Below, piece after piece: positions 52,037 through 60,517 of a stretch of 64,000 bases of DNA (position 1 is its first letter; every line of letters starts with the position of its first letter). Location: contig NZ_KN360930.1 of assembly GCF_000784355.1 (NCBI RefSeq), positions 62,001-126,000 on the forward strand, given 5' to 3'. Origin of the DNA: Methanolacinia paynteri (GTDB lineage: Archaea > Halobacteriota > Methanomicrobia > Methanomicrobiales > Methanomicrobiaceae). Below the pieces are notes generated by a model. It made no database searches, was not told where the DNA came from, and saw only the letters and a list, made by a program, of their open reading frames with translations. Made by a program: the position numbers and the translations under genes.

Positions 52037-52689
52037 GTTGTAGTCCTCTTCGTCTGGTTATGTCCTATGAATTTTGATATGTGAATTGAACCTGGATCGC
52101 TCCTGTTCAATGATATATGATTTTGGCCGCCGGGATTTAACGGTTCCTTTTTTGATGTGGATCTGGGTTCACAGTGTGGTCATTTGGTTAATTTAACTTA
52201 TTAAATTGATTTTTTATATGATCACTCTGTTCTTATGGTTGGTACATTGGGGATGATGATTAATTGTCAGTACAAATGTTCCGATCTTCAAAGGTCCTCG
52301 GATATCTGGATAAGATCACTACCTGAAAAACCCTCAAAATGAGCTTATTTTCGTCATTTGAATTAGGTTTTGAAGGGTGATCTAAAATAACTGCAATGTG
52401 CCGGTTTTAGCCCGATCAATGCCCGGATCGCATCGATATAACGGCACGTCAGAGTCCTCTTTTTTTCAGACGATGTTCTGGTCGGATGAGGTGGAGATCG
52501 TGGAATACAGGGCTCCTGTGTGGATGTGAAAAACGGTGTTTACGGCGTTTTTTGACATTATTTAAGCTTTACTTTACAATTCCGGACTTCTTGTAGAGTG
52601 ATCTGTGAAGAAAAAGGATCAACAGATCGGATCTAACCTGTCGAAAGGTTCGACATATAGAGACATACGGCTGTGGTATTTTTAAGAAC
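52037..52689. other. Intergenic region without recognised gene
   Basis: About 650 bases. A perfect 7-bp stem TGTCGAA-agg-TTCGACA lies near 52645-52664. No open frame with a start signal, RNA gene or repeat copy could be supported. Confidence 0.4.
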
Positions 52690-52736
52690 AAAAAAAAAAT
52701 AAGAAAAAAAGGAATTCCCGACCCGGCGAACGGGTC
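52690..52736 (-). terminator. Terminator of the first secreted paralogue
   Basis: GACCCG-gcgaa-CGGGTC (52720-52736) forms a stem and is followed on the minus strand by an almost uninterrupted T-tract (52690-52710). It lies 30 nt beyond the stop of the gene at 52766. Confidence 0.65.
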
Positions 52737-52765
52737 ATTAGTCCCTCTCCGGAAAAAACCAGAGA

Positions 52766-54175
52766 TCAGTTCGATCCGAACATCCCTGCAAAGAATTCCC
52801 CGATCGATGAAAATATTGAATTTTCAGTATTGCTTCTTGACTTTTGTTCTTCTGCATTCCCGGACCTTGTGGTTTCAGGAGTTCCATCTGCCTGTCCTTT
52901 TACCTCAAACGTGCACCTGGCATAAGCGTCGTCGGTATCAGCCGAAGCGATCTCACTGATAAGTTCCTCGACGGCATCGGTACCTCTAAGCCTGCTGTCA
53001 GTGCCCCAGATATAAAATCCCTGGCCGGCTTCGGGGGATACTAATACCTTTCCCCCGTCACCCAGATTTGTGATTACGCCGAACTCATCATCGTACATCG
53101 GGTGCTGGACAATCACGTAATATTCCCCGTCATCCATCTTCGCGGTCTCGTCTCCGTCGAGTACATATTTATATGAGGCATCGTCTTCAGGCACAATCTT
53201 AACCATAGAACCATTTTCTGCTCCGTTCCAGTAACTAAAGCCAAGGACCCATATGGCGATCGCTTTCGGCATTCCTTCTGCAGTGCCTGTGATCGTCAGT
53301 TCCTCGCCTCTTTTGATAACCGGTTCGGAGACCTGTGCCGAAATATACGGCTTCTTAAGCACAATCGGTACAGTATCAAATGAACCGCCCGACAGATCTT
53401 CCTTGTTTGCCGGTTCGGTAACTGCATATACGGTGTAAGTACCGGGGTCGAGATCCAATTCGGTGGTATCGAGTTCGTATTCCCATGTGTCGTGTGAATC
53501 TGCAGCCACTTTTACGAATGTGTTTTCTTTACCGGTTACTGCCGCTGTACCGGGATCATCAAATTTGTCGCCGTTTGCATCAAGTGCATCTCCGCAGACA
53601 AACAGGTACACGTAATCGGATTCGGAATTAGTTCCGGTGAACGTGATCAGTTCTCCTTCATAGAATTTACCGTCGCCTGATGCCGCGATTGTAATATTTC
53701 CGTTTTTAGCAGTTTTTGTTTCAACGTTCACCTTTGTTGCGGTCTCTTTTTTCTTCAGGACAATAGTTACCGTGTCAAACATACCGCCCGACAGGTCTCC
53801 CTTGTTATCCGGTTCGGTGACGGCATATATGGTGTAAGTACCATAAGAAAGACTAAGCCCGCCGGCATCAAGTGTATATTCCCATGTGCCGTCGACATCT
53901 GTCGGAGTTTTGATAAAAGTGTTCTCATCGCCGGTTATCGCCGCCATGCCAAACTCATCAGGTTTTTCTCCGTTCTGGTTGAGGTTTGGTCCGGTGATGA
54001 AAAGGTACACATTATCGGATGCCGTGTTCGTTCCCGAGAGTTTGATCACTTCATCGAAAAAGTAAGAACCGTCCCCCAGTGCCGTGACTGTAATCTGTCC
54101 TTCGGCCTGTGCCGGGCACATTATACAAAAAATCGCTGTCACTATAATTAATGTGGAGATCAATTTAGAATTCAT
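52766..54175 (-). CDS. Secreted S-layer-like repeat protein, paralogue 1
   Basis: A 469-aa exported protein. The signal peptide runs from MNSKLIS to the CPAQA cleavage region. Two copies of a beta-sandwich-like unit follow (about 25-140 and 150-265), each with a GDGxxxxGExIxxSGTNxxSDxVYLF pattern, TWEY and GTYTxYAVTEP. A different domain (about 270-390) has ITGTAEG and IVQHPMYDDEFGV. A variable Ser/Glu linker leads to a terminal SSIGEFFAGMFG motif. The unit and the VVQHPMYN motif are typical of Methanomicrobiales surface proteins. ATG 54175, with GGAG 7 nt upstream, fits its paralogues. It has one more repeat than the other two. Confidence 0.75.
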   Translation of the reverse strand: MNSKLISTLIIVTAIFCIMCPAQAEGQITVTALGDGSYFFDEVIKLSGTNTASDNVYLFITGPNLNQNGEKPDEFGMAAITGDENTFIKTPTDVDGTWEYTLDAGGLSLSYGTYTIYAVTEPDNKGDLSGGMFDTVTIVLKKKETATKVNVETKTAKNGNITIAASGDGKFYEGELITFTGTNSESDYVYLFVCGDALDANGDKFDDPGTAAVTGKENTFVKVAADSHDTWEYELDTTELDLDPGTYTVYAVTEPANKEDLSGGSFDTVPIVLKKPYISAQVSEPVIKRGEELTITGTAEGMPKAIAIWVLGFSYWNGAENGSMVKIVPEDDASYKYVLDGDETAKMDDGEYYVIVQHPMYDDEFGVITNLGDGGKVLVSPEAGQGFYIWGTDSRLRGTDAVEELISEIASADTDDAYARCTFEVKGQADGTPETTRSGNAEEQKSRSNTENSIFSSIGEFFAGMFGSN

Positions 54176-54242
54176 AAAAATACTCCATTTTAATTTTTTA
54201 TAGATCATCAGCACTGTTAAGATTACTGTGAGAAGACTCGAC
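54176..54242 (-). promoter_or_regulatory. Shared upstream region, copy 1
   Basis: It contains the motifs ATGATCTATAAAAAA and TCTCACAGTA (minus strand) found upstream of all three paralogues, here more diverged than in the other two copies. Confidence 0.45.
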
Positions 54243-54434
54243 GTATCCACAGTAATAACGCCGGAAAAAGCAGAACACTTCTTTAATCCTGCATTGTGCC
54301 CCGATGATCGAACTTTGCAGTTCTACAGATAATAAAATTTCATGCTCTAAATGCATGAACAAAAATCCTAATAAAAAAAAGGGTGTTTGGCCCCCCCAAC
54401 CTCCCGCCTTTTGGGGATCAATTATGGATCAGTT

Positions 54435-55424
54435 TTATCCGAATATCCCGGCAAAGAAATTTCCGATCGCAGATAATATGGAATTGTCGGTGTTGCTGCC
54501 GGACTGTCCTTCCACCTTAAACGTGCTCAGGGTATATGTGTCGTCTATGTCGGCCGAGTTTATCTCATCGATAAGCGCCTCTGCAGCATCTGCACCTCTT
54601 AGTGCATATTTACCGCTGATATAGAAACTATCGCCTGAGCTTTTCTGGTCTACTGTCGCGATTCCGGTAACTATTACTCCGTCTCCTGAGGAAGCCGGCT
54701 CTGTAACGACGTTGAACTCGTCGTTGTACATCGAATGCTGAACGACAACATAATACTCGCCGTCTTCCATCTTTGCGGTCTCATCTCCGCTAAGTACATA
54801 TTCATACGAGGAGTCGTCTTCGGGGACGACCGTAACCATCGAACCCGTTTCTGCACCGTTCCAGTAATCATAACCTAAAACCCAGACTGCGACGAAATGT
54901 GGGTTTCCTTCAGCAGTTCCTGAGATTGTCAGTTCTTCGCCTCTTTTGATAACAGGTTCGGACAGCTTCGCCGTAATAAACGGCTTCTTAATCACGATCG
55001 ATACAGTGTCATATTCGCCCGACGACAGGTCTTCCTTATTCTTCGGTTCTGTAACGGCATATATGGTGTAGCTTCCTGCATCAAAATTTCTGGAACCGAC
55101 AAGCTCATATTCCCAGGTGTCGTCTGAATCTACCGCCGCCCTGGCAAAAGTACCCTCTTTTCCGCTTATAGCTGCAGTACCGGGATCATCAAGTTTGTCG
55201 CCGTCTGCGTTAAGATTCGGTCCTGCGATAAACAGGTATACGTAATCAGATTCGGTATCTGTTCCCGAGAACGTGATCACTTCTCCATTATAATACGAAC
55301 CGTCTCCCAATGCCGTGATCGTAATCTTTTCCGACTGTCCCGCATCCGCTTCCGCCTGTGCCGGGCAGATCACACAAAATATCGCTGCCGATATTATCAG
55401 CAGAGAAATAATTTTGGAATTCAT
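54435..55424 (-). CDS. Secreted S-layer-like repeat protein, paralogue 2
   Basis: A 329-aa exported protein: signal peptide to about residue 25, one beta-sandwich-like unit (GSYYNGEVITFSGTDTESDY, then TWEYELVGSRNFDAGSYTIY), and the second domain with SGTAEGNPHFVAVWVLGYDY and VVVQHSMYNDEFNV. The C-terminus is SILSAIGNFFAGIFG. It has no membrane anchor, so it is released or held in the surface layer. GAGGTG precedes the ATG. The upstream 70 bases are nearly identical to those of paralogue 3. Confidence 0.78.
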   Translation of the reverse strand: MNSKIISLLIISAAIFCVICPAQAEADAGQSEKITITALGDGSYYNGEVITFSGTDTESDYVYLFIAGPNLNADGDKLDDPGTAAISGKEGTFARAAVDSDDTWEYELVGSRNFDAGSYTIYAVTEPKNKEDLSSGEYDTVSIVIKKPFITAKLSEPVIKRGEELTISGTAEGNPHFVAVWVLGYDYWNGAETGSMVTVVPEDDSSYEYVLSGDETAKMEDGEYYVVVQHSMYNDEFNVVTEPASSGDGVIVTGIATVDQKSSGDSFYISGKYALRGADAAEALIDEINSADIDDTYTLSTFKVEGQSGSNTDNSILSAIGNFFAGIFG

Positions 55425-55492
55425 TCTAGCACCTCATTTTCCTTTTTTTATAGATCATCCGTTATTTTAAGAGTACTGTGAGAGGATTCGAT
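55425..55492 (-). promoter_or_regulatory. Shared upstream region, copy 2
   Basis: Almost base-for-base the same as 56728-56794. It contains a TATA-like CTTAAAATAA and TATAAAAAA (minus strand), an SD (GAGGTG) and the conserved block TCGAATCCTCTCACAGTA. Confidence 0.55.
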
Positions 55493-55719
55493 TTAACCGG
55501 AAATACCTGCAATCCTTATTCTCTGTAAGATCTTCACACTATTACTCATGACCAAAAACGTTATGAAACAAAGGTTTCATGGACTGTTTCATGTAAATTA
55601 CAAAATGATCTTCATGTAAAACAGAAGATCCAAAAGAAAAACAGGGGCATTCGGCATCCCAAACCGGTCATGAACGGTAAAGATTTGTCATAAATGAATA
55701 TGGCAGGGATCAGTTTTAT

Positions 55720-55797
55720 CCTGATATCCCTGCAAAAAATTCCCGATTAATGCAAGTATTGAATTGTCTGTATTTTATCGGGCTGATTGCTCCCTGA
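55720..55797 (-). pseudogene. Decayed C-terminal end of paralogue 3
   Basis: Beyond the TAG of paralogue 3 the minus strand still encodes NTDNSILALIGNF in a shifted frame, matching the end of paralogue 2. One T too few in a run of six then breaks the frame before the FFAGI ending. So the original C-terminus has been lost through a stop and frameshifts. The rest of the gap (55493-55719) shows no gene. Confidence 0.65.
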
Positions 55798-56727
55798 CTA
55801 ACTATTTTCAACCTGGCCTTTAATTTCAAACTCGCATTTGTCATATGTATCGTCAATGTCGGCCGAATCTATCTCTTCGATAAGTGCCTCCGCGGCATCA
55901 GCACCTCTCAGTGCATAATTACCGCCGATATAGAAACCCGGTCCGTCTTCTTCCGTGGACTCTGTCCTGATTCCCGTGACAAGCACACCGTTTCCGGAAG
56001 AATCGTCCTCTGTAATGACGTTAAACTCATCGTTGTACATCGGGTGCTGGACAATTGCATAGTATTTCCCGTCTTCCATCTTCGCAGTCTCGTTTCCGTC
56101 GAGTACGTAGCTGTATGAGCCGTCATCTTCCGGTATTACTGTAACCATCGAACCGTTTTCGGCACCGTTCCAGTAATTGAAACCCAGGACCCATATGGCA
56201 ACCGAATGCGGCATCCAACTGGCATTGCCGGTAATCACAAGCTCTTCGCCTCTTTGTACAACTGGTTCGGAAACCTGTACCGTAATAAACGGCCTCTGAA
56301 TTGCGATCGATACGGAATCATATGTGCCTTTTGACAAATCTTCAATGTTATTCGGTTCGGTTACTGCAAATACAGTGTAGGTTCCCGGCTCAAAGTCTGT
56401 GACATTGAAAAGTACATATTTCCATGTGTCGTTATCAGCAACCGCAGCCCTGCTAAAGGTATCAACGTTTCCTGTTTCAGCCGCTGTACCGGGATCGTCA
56501 GGTTTGACACCGTTCGGGTCGATTAATGGTCCACAGATAAACAGGTACACGTAATCTGACACTGTATCCTCTCCAGAGAAAGTGATCACCTCTCCTTTAT
56601 AGTATGAACCGTCTCCCGATGCCGTAATCGTAATCTGTTCCGACTGCCCCGCATCCGCCTGTACCGGGCAGATTACACAAAATATCGCTGCCGAGATTAT
56701 CAGCAGAGAAATAATTTTGGAATTCAT
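55798..56727 (-). CDS. Secreted S-layer-like repeat protein, paralogue 3, C-terminally truncated
   Basis: A 309-aa protein collinear with paralogue 2: signal peptide, GSYYKGEVITFSGEDTVSDY unit, TWKYVLFNVTDFEPGTYTVF, then the second domain with ITGNASWMPHSVAIWVLGF and IVQHPMYNDEFNV. It stops at a TAG after EIKGQVENS and lacks the conserved hydrophobic C-terminal motif of the other two, whose remnant is visible downstream. It may still be secreted, but attachment that depends on that motif would be lost. Confidence 0.75.
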   Translation of the reverse strand: MNSKIISLLIISAAIFCVICPVQADAGQSEQITITASGDGSYYKGEVITFSGEDTVSDYVYLFICGPLIDPNGVKPDDPGTAAETGNVDTFSRAAVADNDTWKYVLFNVTDFEPGTYTVFAVTEPNNIEDLSKGTYDSVSIAIQRPFITVQVSEPVVQRGEELVITGNASWMPHSVAIWVLGFNYWNGAENGSMVTVIPEDDGSYSYVLDGNETAKMEDGKYYAIVQHPMYNDEFNVITEDDSSGNGVLVTGIRTESTEEDGPGFYIGGNYALRGADAAEALIEEIDSADIDDTYDKCEFEIKGQVENS

Positions 56728-56794
56728 TCTAGCACCTCATTTTCATTTTTTTATAGATCATCCGTTATTTTAAGAGTACTGTGAGAGGATTCGA
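56728..56794 (-). promoter_or_regulatory. Shared upstream region, copy 3
   Basis: Same sequence as copy 2 apart from a few bases in the T-run. The duplication therefore included the promoter and SD. Confidence 0.55.
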
Positions 56795-56831
56795 CATATT
56801 CAAAACAACCTCAAAAACAAACTTATTTTAA

Positions 56832-57908
56832 ATGTCGGGCCCAAAACGCGATTGTAAAAGTAACGGAGTGATGAATATCATATCAGGCGACGAACCCGGT
56901 CTTGAAGATCTCAGGGGGCAGGAGCTCGGCATACCGCAGAAGCTTCCTCCCTTCGACCCGGGCAAAGATGTACCAAAAGCCCCGGATTACTCTAATCCCG
57001 ACTGCTGGCTTACGATGCCGGAGCACTTCACCAAAGAAAAGCAGCCGGTCGATGTCTTCTGGGTCTACCCGACGATCCTCTCCGACGATTCGACATACTT
57101 AATGGACCTCTCAGATCCCTGGCTTAGGGAGAAGGCCGAATGGACGCTTGTCGAGCAGGCCAGCATATTCGACGGGCAGGCGAATATATACGCTCCATTC
57201 TATAGGCAGAACAACGTGAAGATCAATCCCCTGATGCTCACCGCTGCAAAGCCGATATTCAGCCTCGGCCAGCAGGATCTTATAGCCGCATTCGACTACT
57301 TCATGAAGAATTTCAACCGCGGCGAGAGGCCCGTAATCATTGCCGCCCACAGCCAGGGGTCGGTCAGAACAGTAGAACTTGCAAAGGCCGGTGAACTCAT
57401 GTTCGGTGACGAAGAATCATTAGAGAAGCTTGTTGCCGCCTATACAATCGGCTATTCGATAACACAGGAGGATCTCGACATAAATCCGCTGATGAGGATC
57501 AGCGAAGACGCGACAGATACCGGGTGCTTCATCCTCTACAATACGATATCGGATGAGAAGGACAAGGAAAAAGAGGGTCCGACGATCATCCGCGGAACCT
57601 TTGTAGTAAATCCCCTCAACTGGAGATGCGACGAAGAGTTTGCCCCTGCCGGGATGAACGCCGGGGCGGCATTCTTCAGGCACGAAAATCCCGCAAACCC
57701 GGCAAGGTACCCCAACTTCGCCGCCGCACAAAAAGTCGGAAACGCACTGGTGATAACCGATATATCAAATCCTGAAGAGCTCCCTGCAACGAGCGTCACC
57801 TTCCCTAAAGGAGTATACCACATGTACGATTACGCGATATTCTACGAAAACCTGAGAAAAAATGTAGCGGATCGGATCGATGCATACATGGAGAAAAACC
57901 GCGCCTGA
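56832..57908 (+). CDS. DUF3089 family alpha/beta-hydrolase-like protein
   Basis: A 358-aa soluble protein. The segment PVIIAAHSQGSVRTVELAKA (about residues 171-190) has the nucleophile elbow G/A-H-S-Q-G of alpha/beta hydrolases. VDVFWVYPTILSD and VVNPLNWRCDEEFAPAG are typical of DUF3089. It is probably an esterase or lipase-like hydrolase; the substrate is unknown. The start is uncertain: ATG 56832 or the in-frame ATG at 56871. Confidence 0.8.
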   Translation: MSGPKRDCKSNGVMNIISGDEPGLEDLRGQELGIPQKLPPFDPGKDVPKAPDYSNPDCWLTMPEHFTKEKQPVDVFWVYPTILSDDSTYLMDLSDPWLREKAEWTLVEQASIFDGQANIYAPFYRQNNVKINPLMLTAAKPIFSLGQQDLIAAFDYFMKNFNRGERPVIIAAHSQGSVRTVELAKAGELMFGDEESLEKLVAAYTIGYSITQEDLDINPLMRISEDATDTGCFILYNTISDEKDKEKEGPTIIRGTFVVNPLNWRCDEEFAPAGMNAGAAFFRHENPANPARYPNFAAAQKVGNALVITDISNPEELPATSVTFPKGVYHMYDYAIFYENLRKNVADRIDAYMEKNRA

Positions 57909-57990
57909 ATATCAATCAGGAATCGGTTTTTCATCATATTTTGAATCATTTTCCGCGGATGGCAGAAATCCGAAAAAACCACCAGCAACA

Positions 57991-57998
57991 CTTATATC
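57991..57998 (+). promoter_or_regulatory. Candidate TATA box of the metal ABC importer operon
   Basis: CTTATATC about 50 bases before the GTG start at 58045 would give transcription from near 58020. Confidence 0.35.
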
Positions 57999-58044
57999 AA
58001 TCAGCTCTCATCTTATTCTGTAAAATAAAACCGGAAGCGATTAT

Positions 58045-58932
58045 GTGCATTGCTCTGTAAAAGGTCTGATTTTAACAGCGATAATTCTCATTCCATTTGC
58101 ACTCTCATGCGGGTGCACCGGAGGAGAGGACAGCTCCGCATCAGCCGGCGGGGAGAAAGTAAAAGTGACGGTAACCATCCTTCCGCAGGAGCAGTTCGTC
58201 GAAAGTGTCGGCGGGGACAACGTCGACGTATTCGTCCTCGTCCCGCCCGGTGCCGATCCGCACTCATACGAACCGACACCATCTGATCTCGCCGAGGTTT
58301 CGGATTCGGATCTCTATGTTATTGTCGGTTCGGGAATCGAGTTCGAGTTAACATGGCTCGACAAGCTAAAGGAGCTGAACCCCGGAATAACAATAATCAA
58401 TTCGTCTGAAGGCGTAGACCTGGTATACAGCGACACCGAAGGCGGTGCCGACCCGCATATCTGGCTCTCTCCCGGGAATGCAGTGAAGATGGCTGAAAAC
58501 ATCCGTGACGGCCTTTCGTCATTCGATCCGTCCGGGACAGATTATTATACCGCAAACGCAGCAGCATATATCGGCGAACTCGAAGATCTCGATAGCGAAA
58601 TTTCGGATGAGATCAACGCATCAGGTGTTAAGGTCGTCATGGTCTCCCATCCTGCATGGACATACTTCGCCCGCGATTACGACCTCAAGCAGATCGCAAT
58701 CTCAGAGGAGGGAAAAGAGCCGACCCCCGCCGGAATAAAAGAGCTCGTCGACGAGGCAATAGAAAACAACGTGAGCACGATATTCGTATCCCCGGAGTTC
58801 AGCTCCACGGATGCGGATGCGATAGCAGCAGAGATCGACGGCAAAGTTGCCATTGTCGATCCGCTCGCCGAAGATTATCTCGGGAATATGAGGACGGTCT
58901 CCAAAGCATTTTCAGGAGGAGATGACTCATAA
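58045..58932 (+). CDS. Zn/Mn-type ABC transporter, metal-binding lipoprotein
   Basis: A 295-aa cluster-9 (ZnuA/TroA/MntC-like) binding protein. The signal peptide ends in a lipobox (LSCGC). Metal ligands are found in GADPHSYEPTPSDL, GGADPHIWLSP and MVSHPAWTYFARDYDL (one His each) and a late IVDPLAEDY (Asp). No His-rich loop is present, so zinc and manganese cannot be told apart. The start is GTG 58045; the ATG two bases earlier is in a frame that closes at once. First gene of a three-gene importer. Confidence 0.92.
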   Translation: MHCSVKGLILTAIILIPFALSCGCTGGEDSSASAGGEKVKVTVTILPQEQFVESVGGDNVDVFVLVPPGADPHSYEPTPSDLAEVSDSDLYVIVGSGIEFELTWLDKLKELNPGITIINSSEGVDLVYSDTEGGADPHIWLSPGNAVKMAENIRDGLSSFDPSGTDYYTANAAAYIGELEDLDSEISDEINASGVKVVMVSHPAWTYFARDYDLKQIAISEEGKEPTPAGIKELVDEAIENNVSTIFVSPEFSSTDADAIAAEIDGKVAIVDPLAEDYLGNMRTVSKAFSGGDDS

Positions 58933-59690
58933 CAGAGCCAATTGTAGAAGTAAAGAACATCTCGCTGAAGATGAACGGCCACGTCATTATCGATGACGTG
59001 TCAATCGACATTTATCCCGGTGAGTTCCACGCGATAATCGGGCCGAACGGCGGGGGCAAGACAACTCTCCTGAAGGTAATCCTTGGGCTCATAACCCCCG
59101 ATTCGGGCACTGTCAGGATCAACGGCGGAGACCTGAAGGACAATCGTTCGGTCCTCGGCTACGTCCCCCAGTTTCGGACATACGATTTCTCATATCCGAT
59201 AACCGTTGGAGAGATGGTCCTGACCGGGAGACTCGGCCATATCAGGGGTGTCAGAAAGAGCTATAGGCAGGAAGACCGGGATGCGGCCGAGAAGGCGATG
59301 GAGATAATGGACATCTCCCGTTATTCCGGGAACAGCATCGACGAGCTCTCCGGCGGTGAGCAGCAGAGGGTGATGATCTCCCGTGCGCTCGCGGGCGAGC
59401 CGAAGGTGCTCCTTCTCGACGAGCCGACTGTCTATATAGACTCCCCGACCGCGGAAAAATTCTTCGAGCTCCTGCTCTCGCTCAGGGATCGGATGGCGAT
59501 CGTAATGGTGACGCACGATATCGGTTCGCTCACCCCCGAGGTAGACAAGGTCGCATGCCTCAACAAAAAGATCTACACCCATCACGATAACGAGATCACC
59601 GATGATATGCTCCTTTCGGCATACGGGTGTCCGGTCGACGTGATCGCACACGGCGTCCCGCACAGGGTGTTCAGGGGGCATGACAAATGA
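58929..59690 (+). CDS. Zn/Mn-type ABC transporter ATPase with apparent AUA start
   Basis: A 253-aa ABC ATPase: Walker A GPNGGGKTTLLK, Q-loop VPQFRTY, signature LSGGEQQRVMISRAL, Walker B VLLLDEPTVYI and H-loop VTHDIG. The first ATG (58971) would remove the first strand. Upstream the frame reads TEPIVEVKNISLK, the usual N-terminus of this family, back to ATA at 58929-58931, which overlaps the previous stop (ATAA) with GGAGGAG 7-8 nt before it. No ATG, GTG or TTG is available there. It couples to the lipoprotein gene upstream and the permease downstream. Confidence 0.9.
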   Translation: MTEPIVEVKNISLKMNGHVIIDDVSIDIYPGEFHAIIGPNGGGKTTLLKVILGLITPDSGTVRINGGDLKDNRSVLGYVPQFRTYDFSYPITVGEMVLTGRLGHIRGVRKSYRQEDRDAAEKAMEIMDISRYSGNSIDELSGGEQQRVMISRALAGEPKVLLLDEPTVYIDSPTAEKFFELLLSLRDRMAIVMVTHDIGSLTPEVDKVACLNKKIYTHHDNEITDDMLLSAYGCPVDVIAHGVPHRVFRGHDK

Positions 59691-60517
59691 GCGTCATCAC
59701 GATTCTCGGGTATGAGTTCTTCAGGAACGCCCTTCTCGCCGGGGTCATTGCAAGCATAGTATGCGGGGTGATCGGCTCGTTCGTAGTGATCAAGAGAATG
59801 GTCTCCCTTGCGGGAGGAATCTCTCATTCGGCGTTCGGCGGAATAGGTCTCGGCTACTATCTCGGCATAGACCCGATCGTTGGTGCGGCAGGATTTGCCG
59901 TTGCCTCTGCTGCCGCAATCGGTCATGTAAGGAATACCGCCCACCAGAACACCGATACGATGATAGGCGCGATATGGTCCGGCGGAATGGCTCTCGGTAT
60001 ACTGTTCGTGTACCTCACGCCGGGATTTGCACCCGACCTGATGAGCTATCTCTTCGGAAACATCCTTCTCGTTCCCTTCAGCGAGATCGTAATGATGGCC
60101 TGCCTTGTTGCGGTCATACTGCTCTCGGTGTTTCTCTTCTACAACCAGCTCGTTGCCGTAACGTTCGACGAGGAGTACGCCTCCCTGATGAATATCAACT
60201 CGAAGGCGGTCATGATCTTCCTGCTGGTCTTAACGGCTCTTACAGTCGTGGTCCTGATACAGGTCGTGGGCGTAATCCTTGTAATCGCCCTTCTTGCACT
60301 TCCCGTTGCAATCAGCAGGGAGTTTACCGGAAAATTGGGCCACATGATGGTGCTCTCGGCCATCCTGGGCATGATCTTTACGACCGGGGGGATATTCGCT
60401 TCGTACTTCTTCGACATACCTTCAGGGGCGACGATAATTATCCTTGTTTCACTTGTCTATCTGATACTGGTGATCTCGAAGAGGATTAAAGAAAAGAGAA
60501 AGGTATTCGGAACCTGA
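59687..60517 (+). CDS. Zn/Mn-type ABC transporter permease
   Basis: A 276-aa membrane protein of the ZnuB/MntB (ABC-3) family with about eight segments. FFRNALLAGVIASIVCGVIG opens the protein, then KRMVSLAGGISHSAFGGIGL and the coupling-helix region VTFDEEYASLMNIN. VGVILVIALLALPVA is near the end. It overlaps the ATPase by ATGA and completes the importer. Confidence 0.93.
   Translation: MSVITILGYEFFRNALLAGVIASIVCGVIGSFVVIKRMVSLAGGISHSAFGGIGLGYYLGIDPIVGAAGFAVASAAAIGHVRNTAHQNTDTMIGAIWSGGMALGILFVYLTPGFAPDLMSYLFGNILLVPFSEIVMMACLVAVILLSVFLFYNQLVAVTFDEEYASLMNINSKAVMIFLLVLTALTVVVLIQVVGVILVIALLALPVAISREFTGKLGHMMVLSAILGMIFTTGGIFASYFFDIPSGATIIILVSLVYLILVISKRIKEKRKVFGT

Noticed and set aside
51853-52110. 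85-codon minus-strand ORF.
   Set aside because: It overlaps in another frame the 57-aa Cys-rich gene, which has a proper SD and more natural composition.
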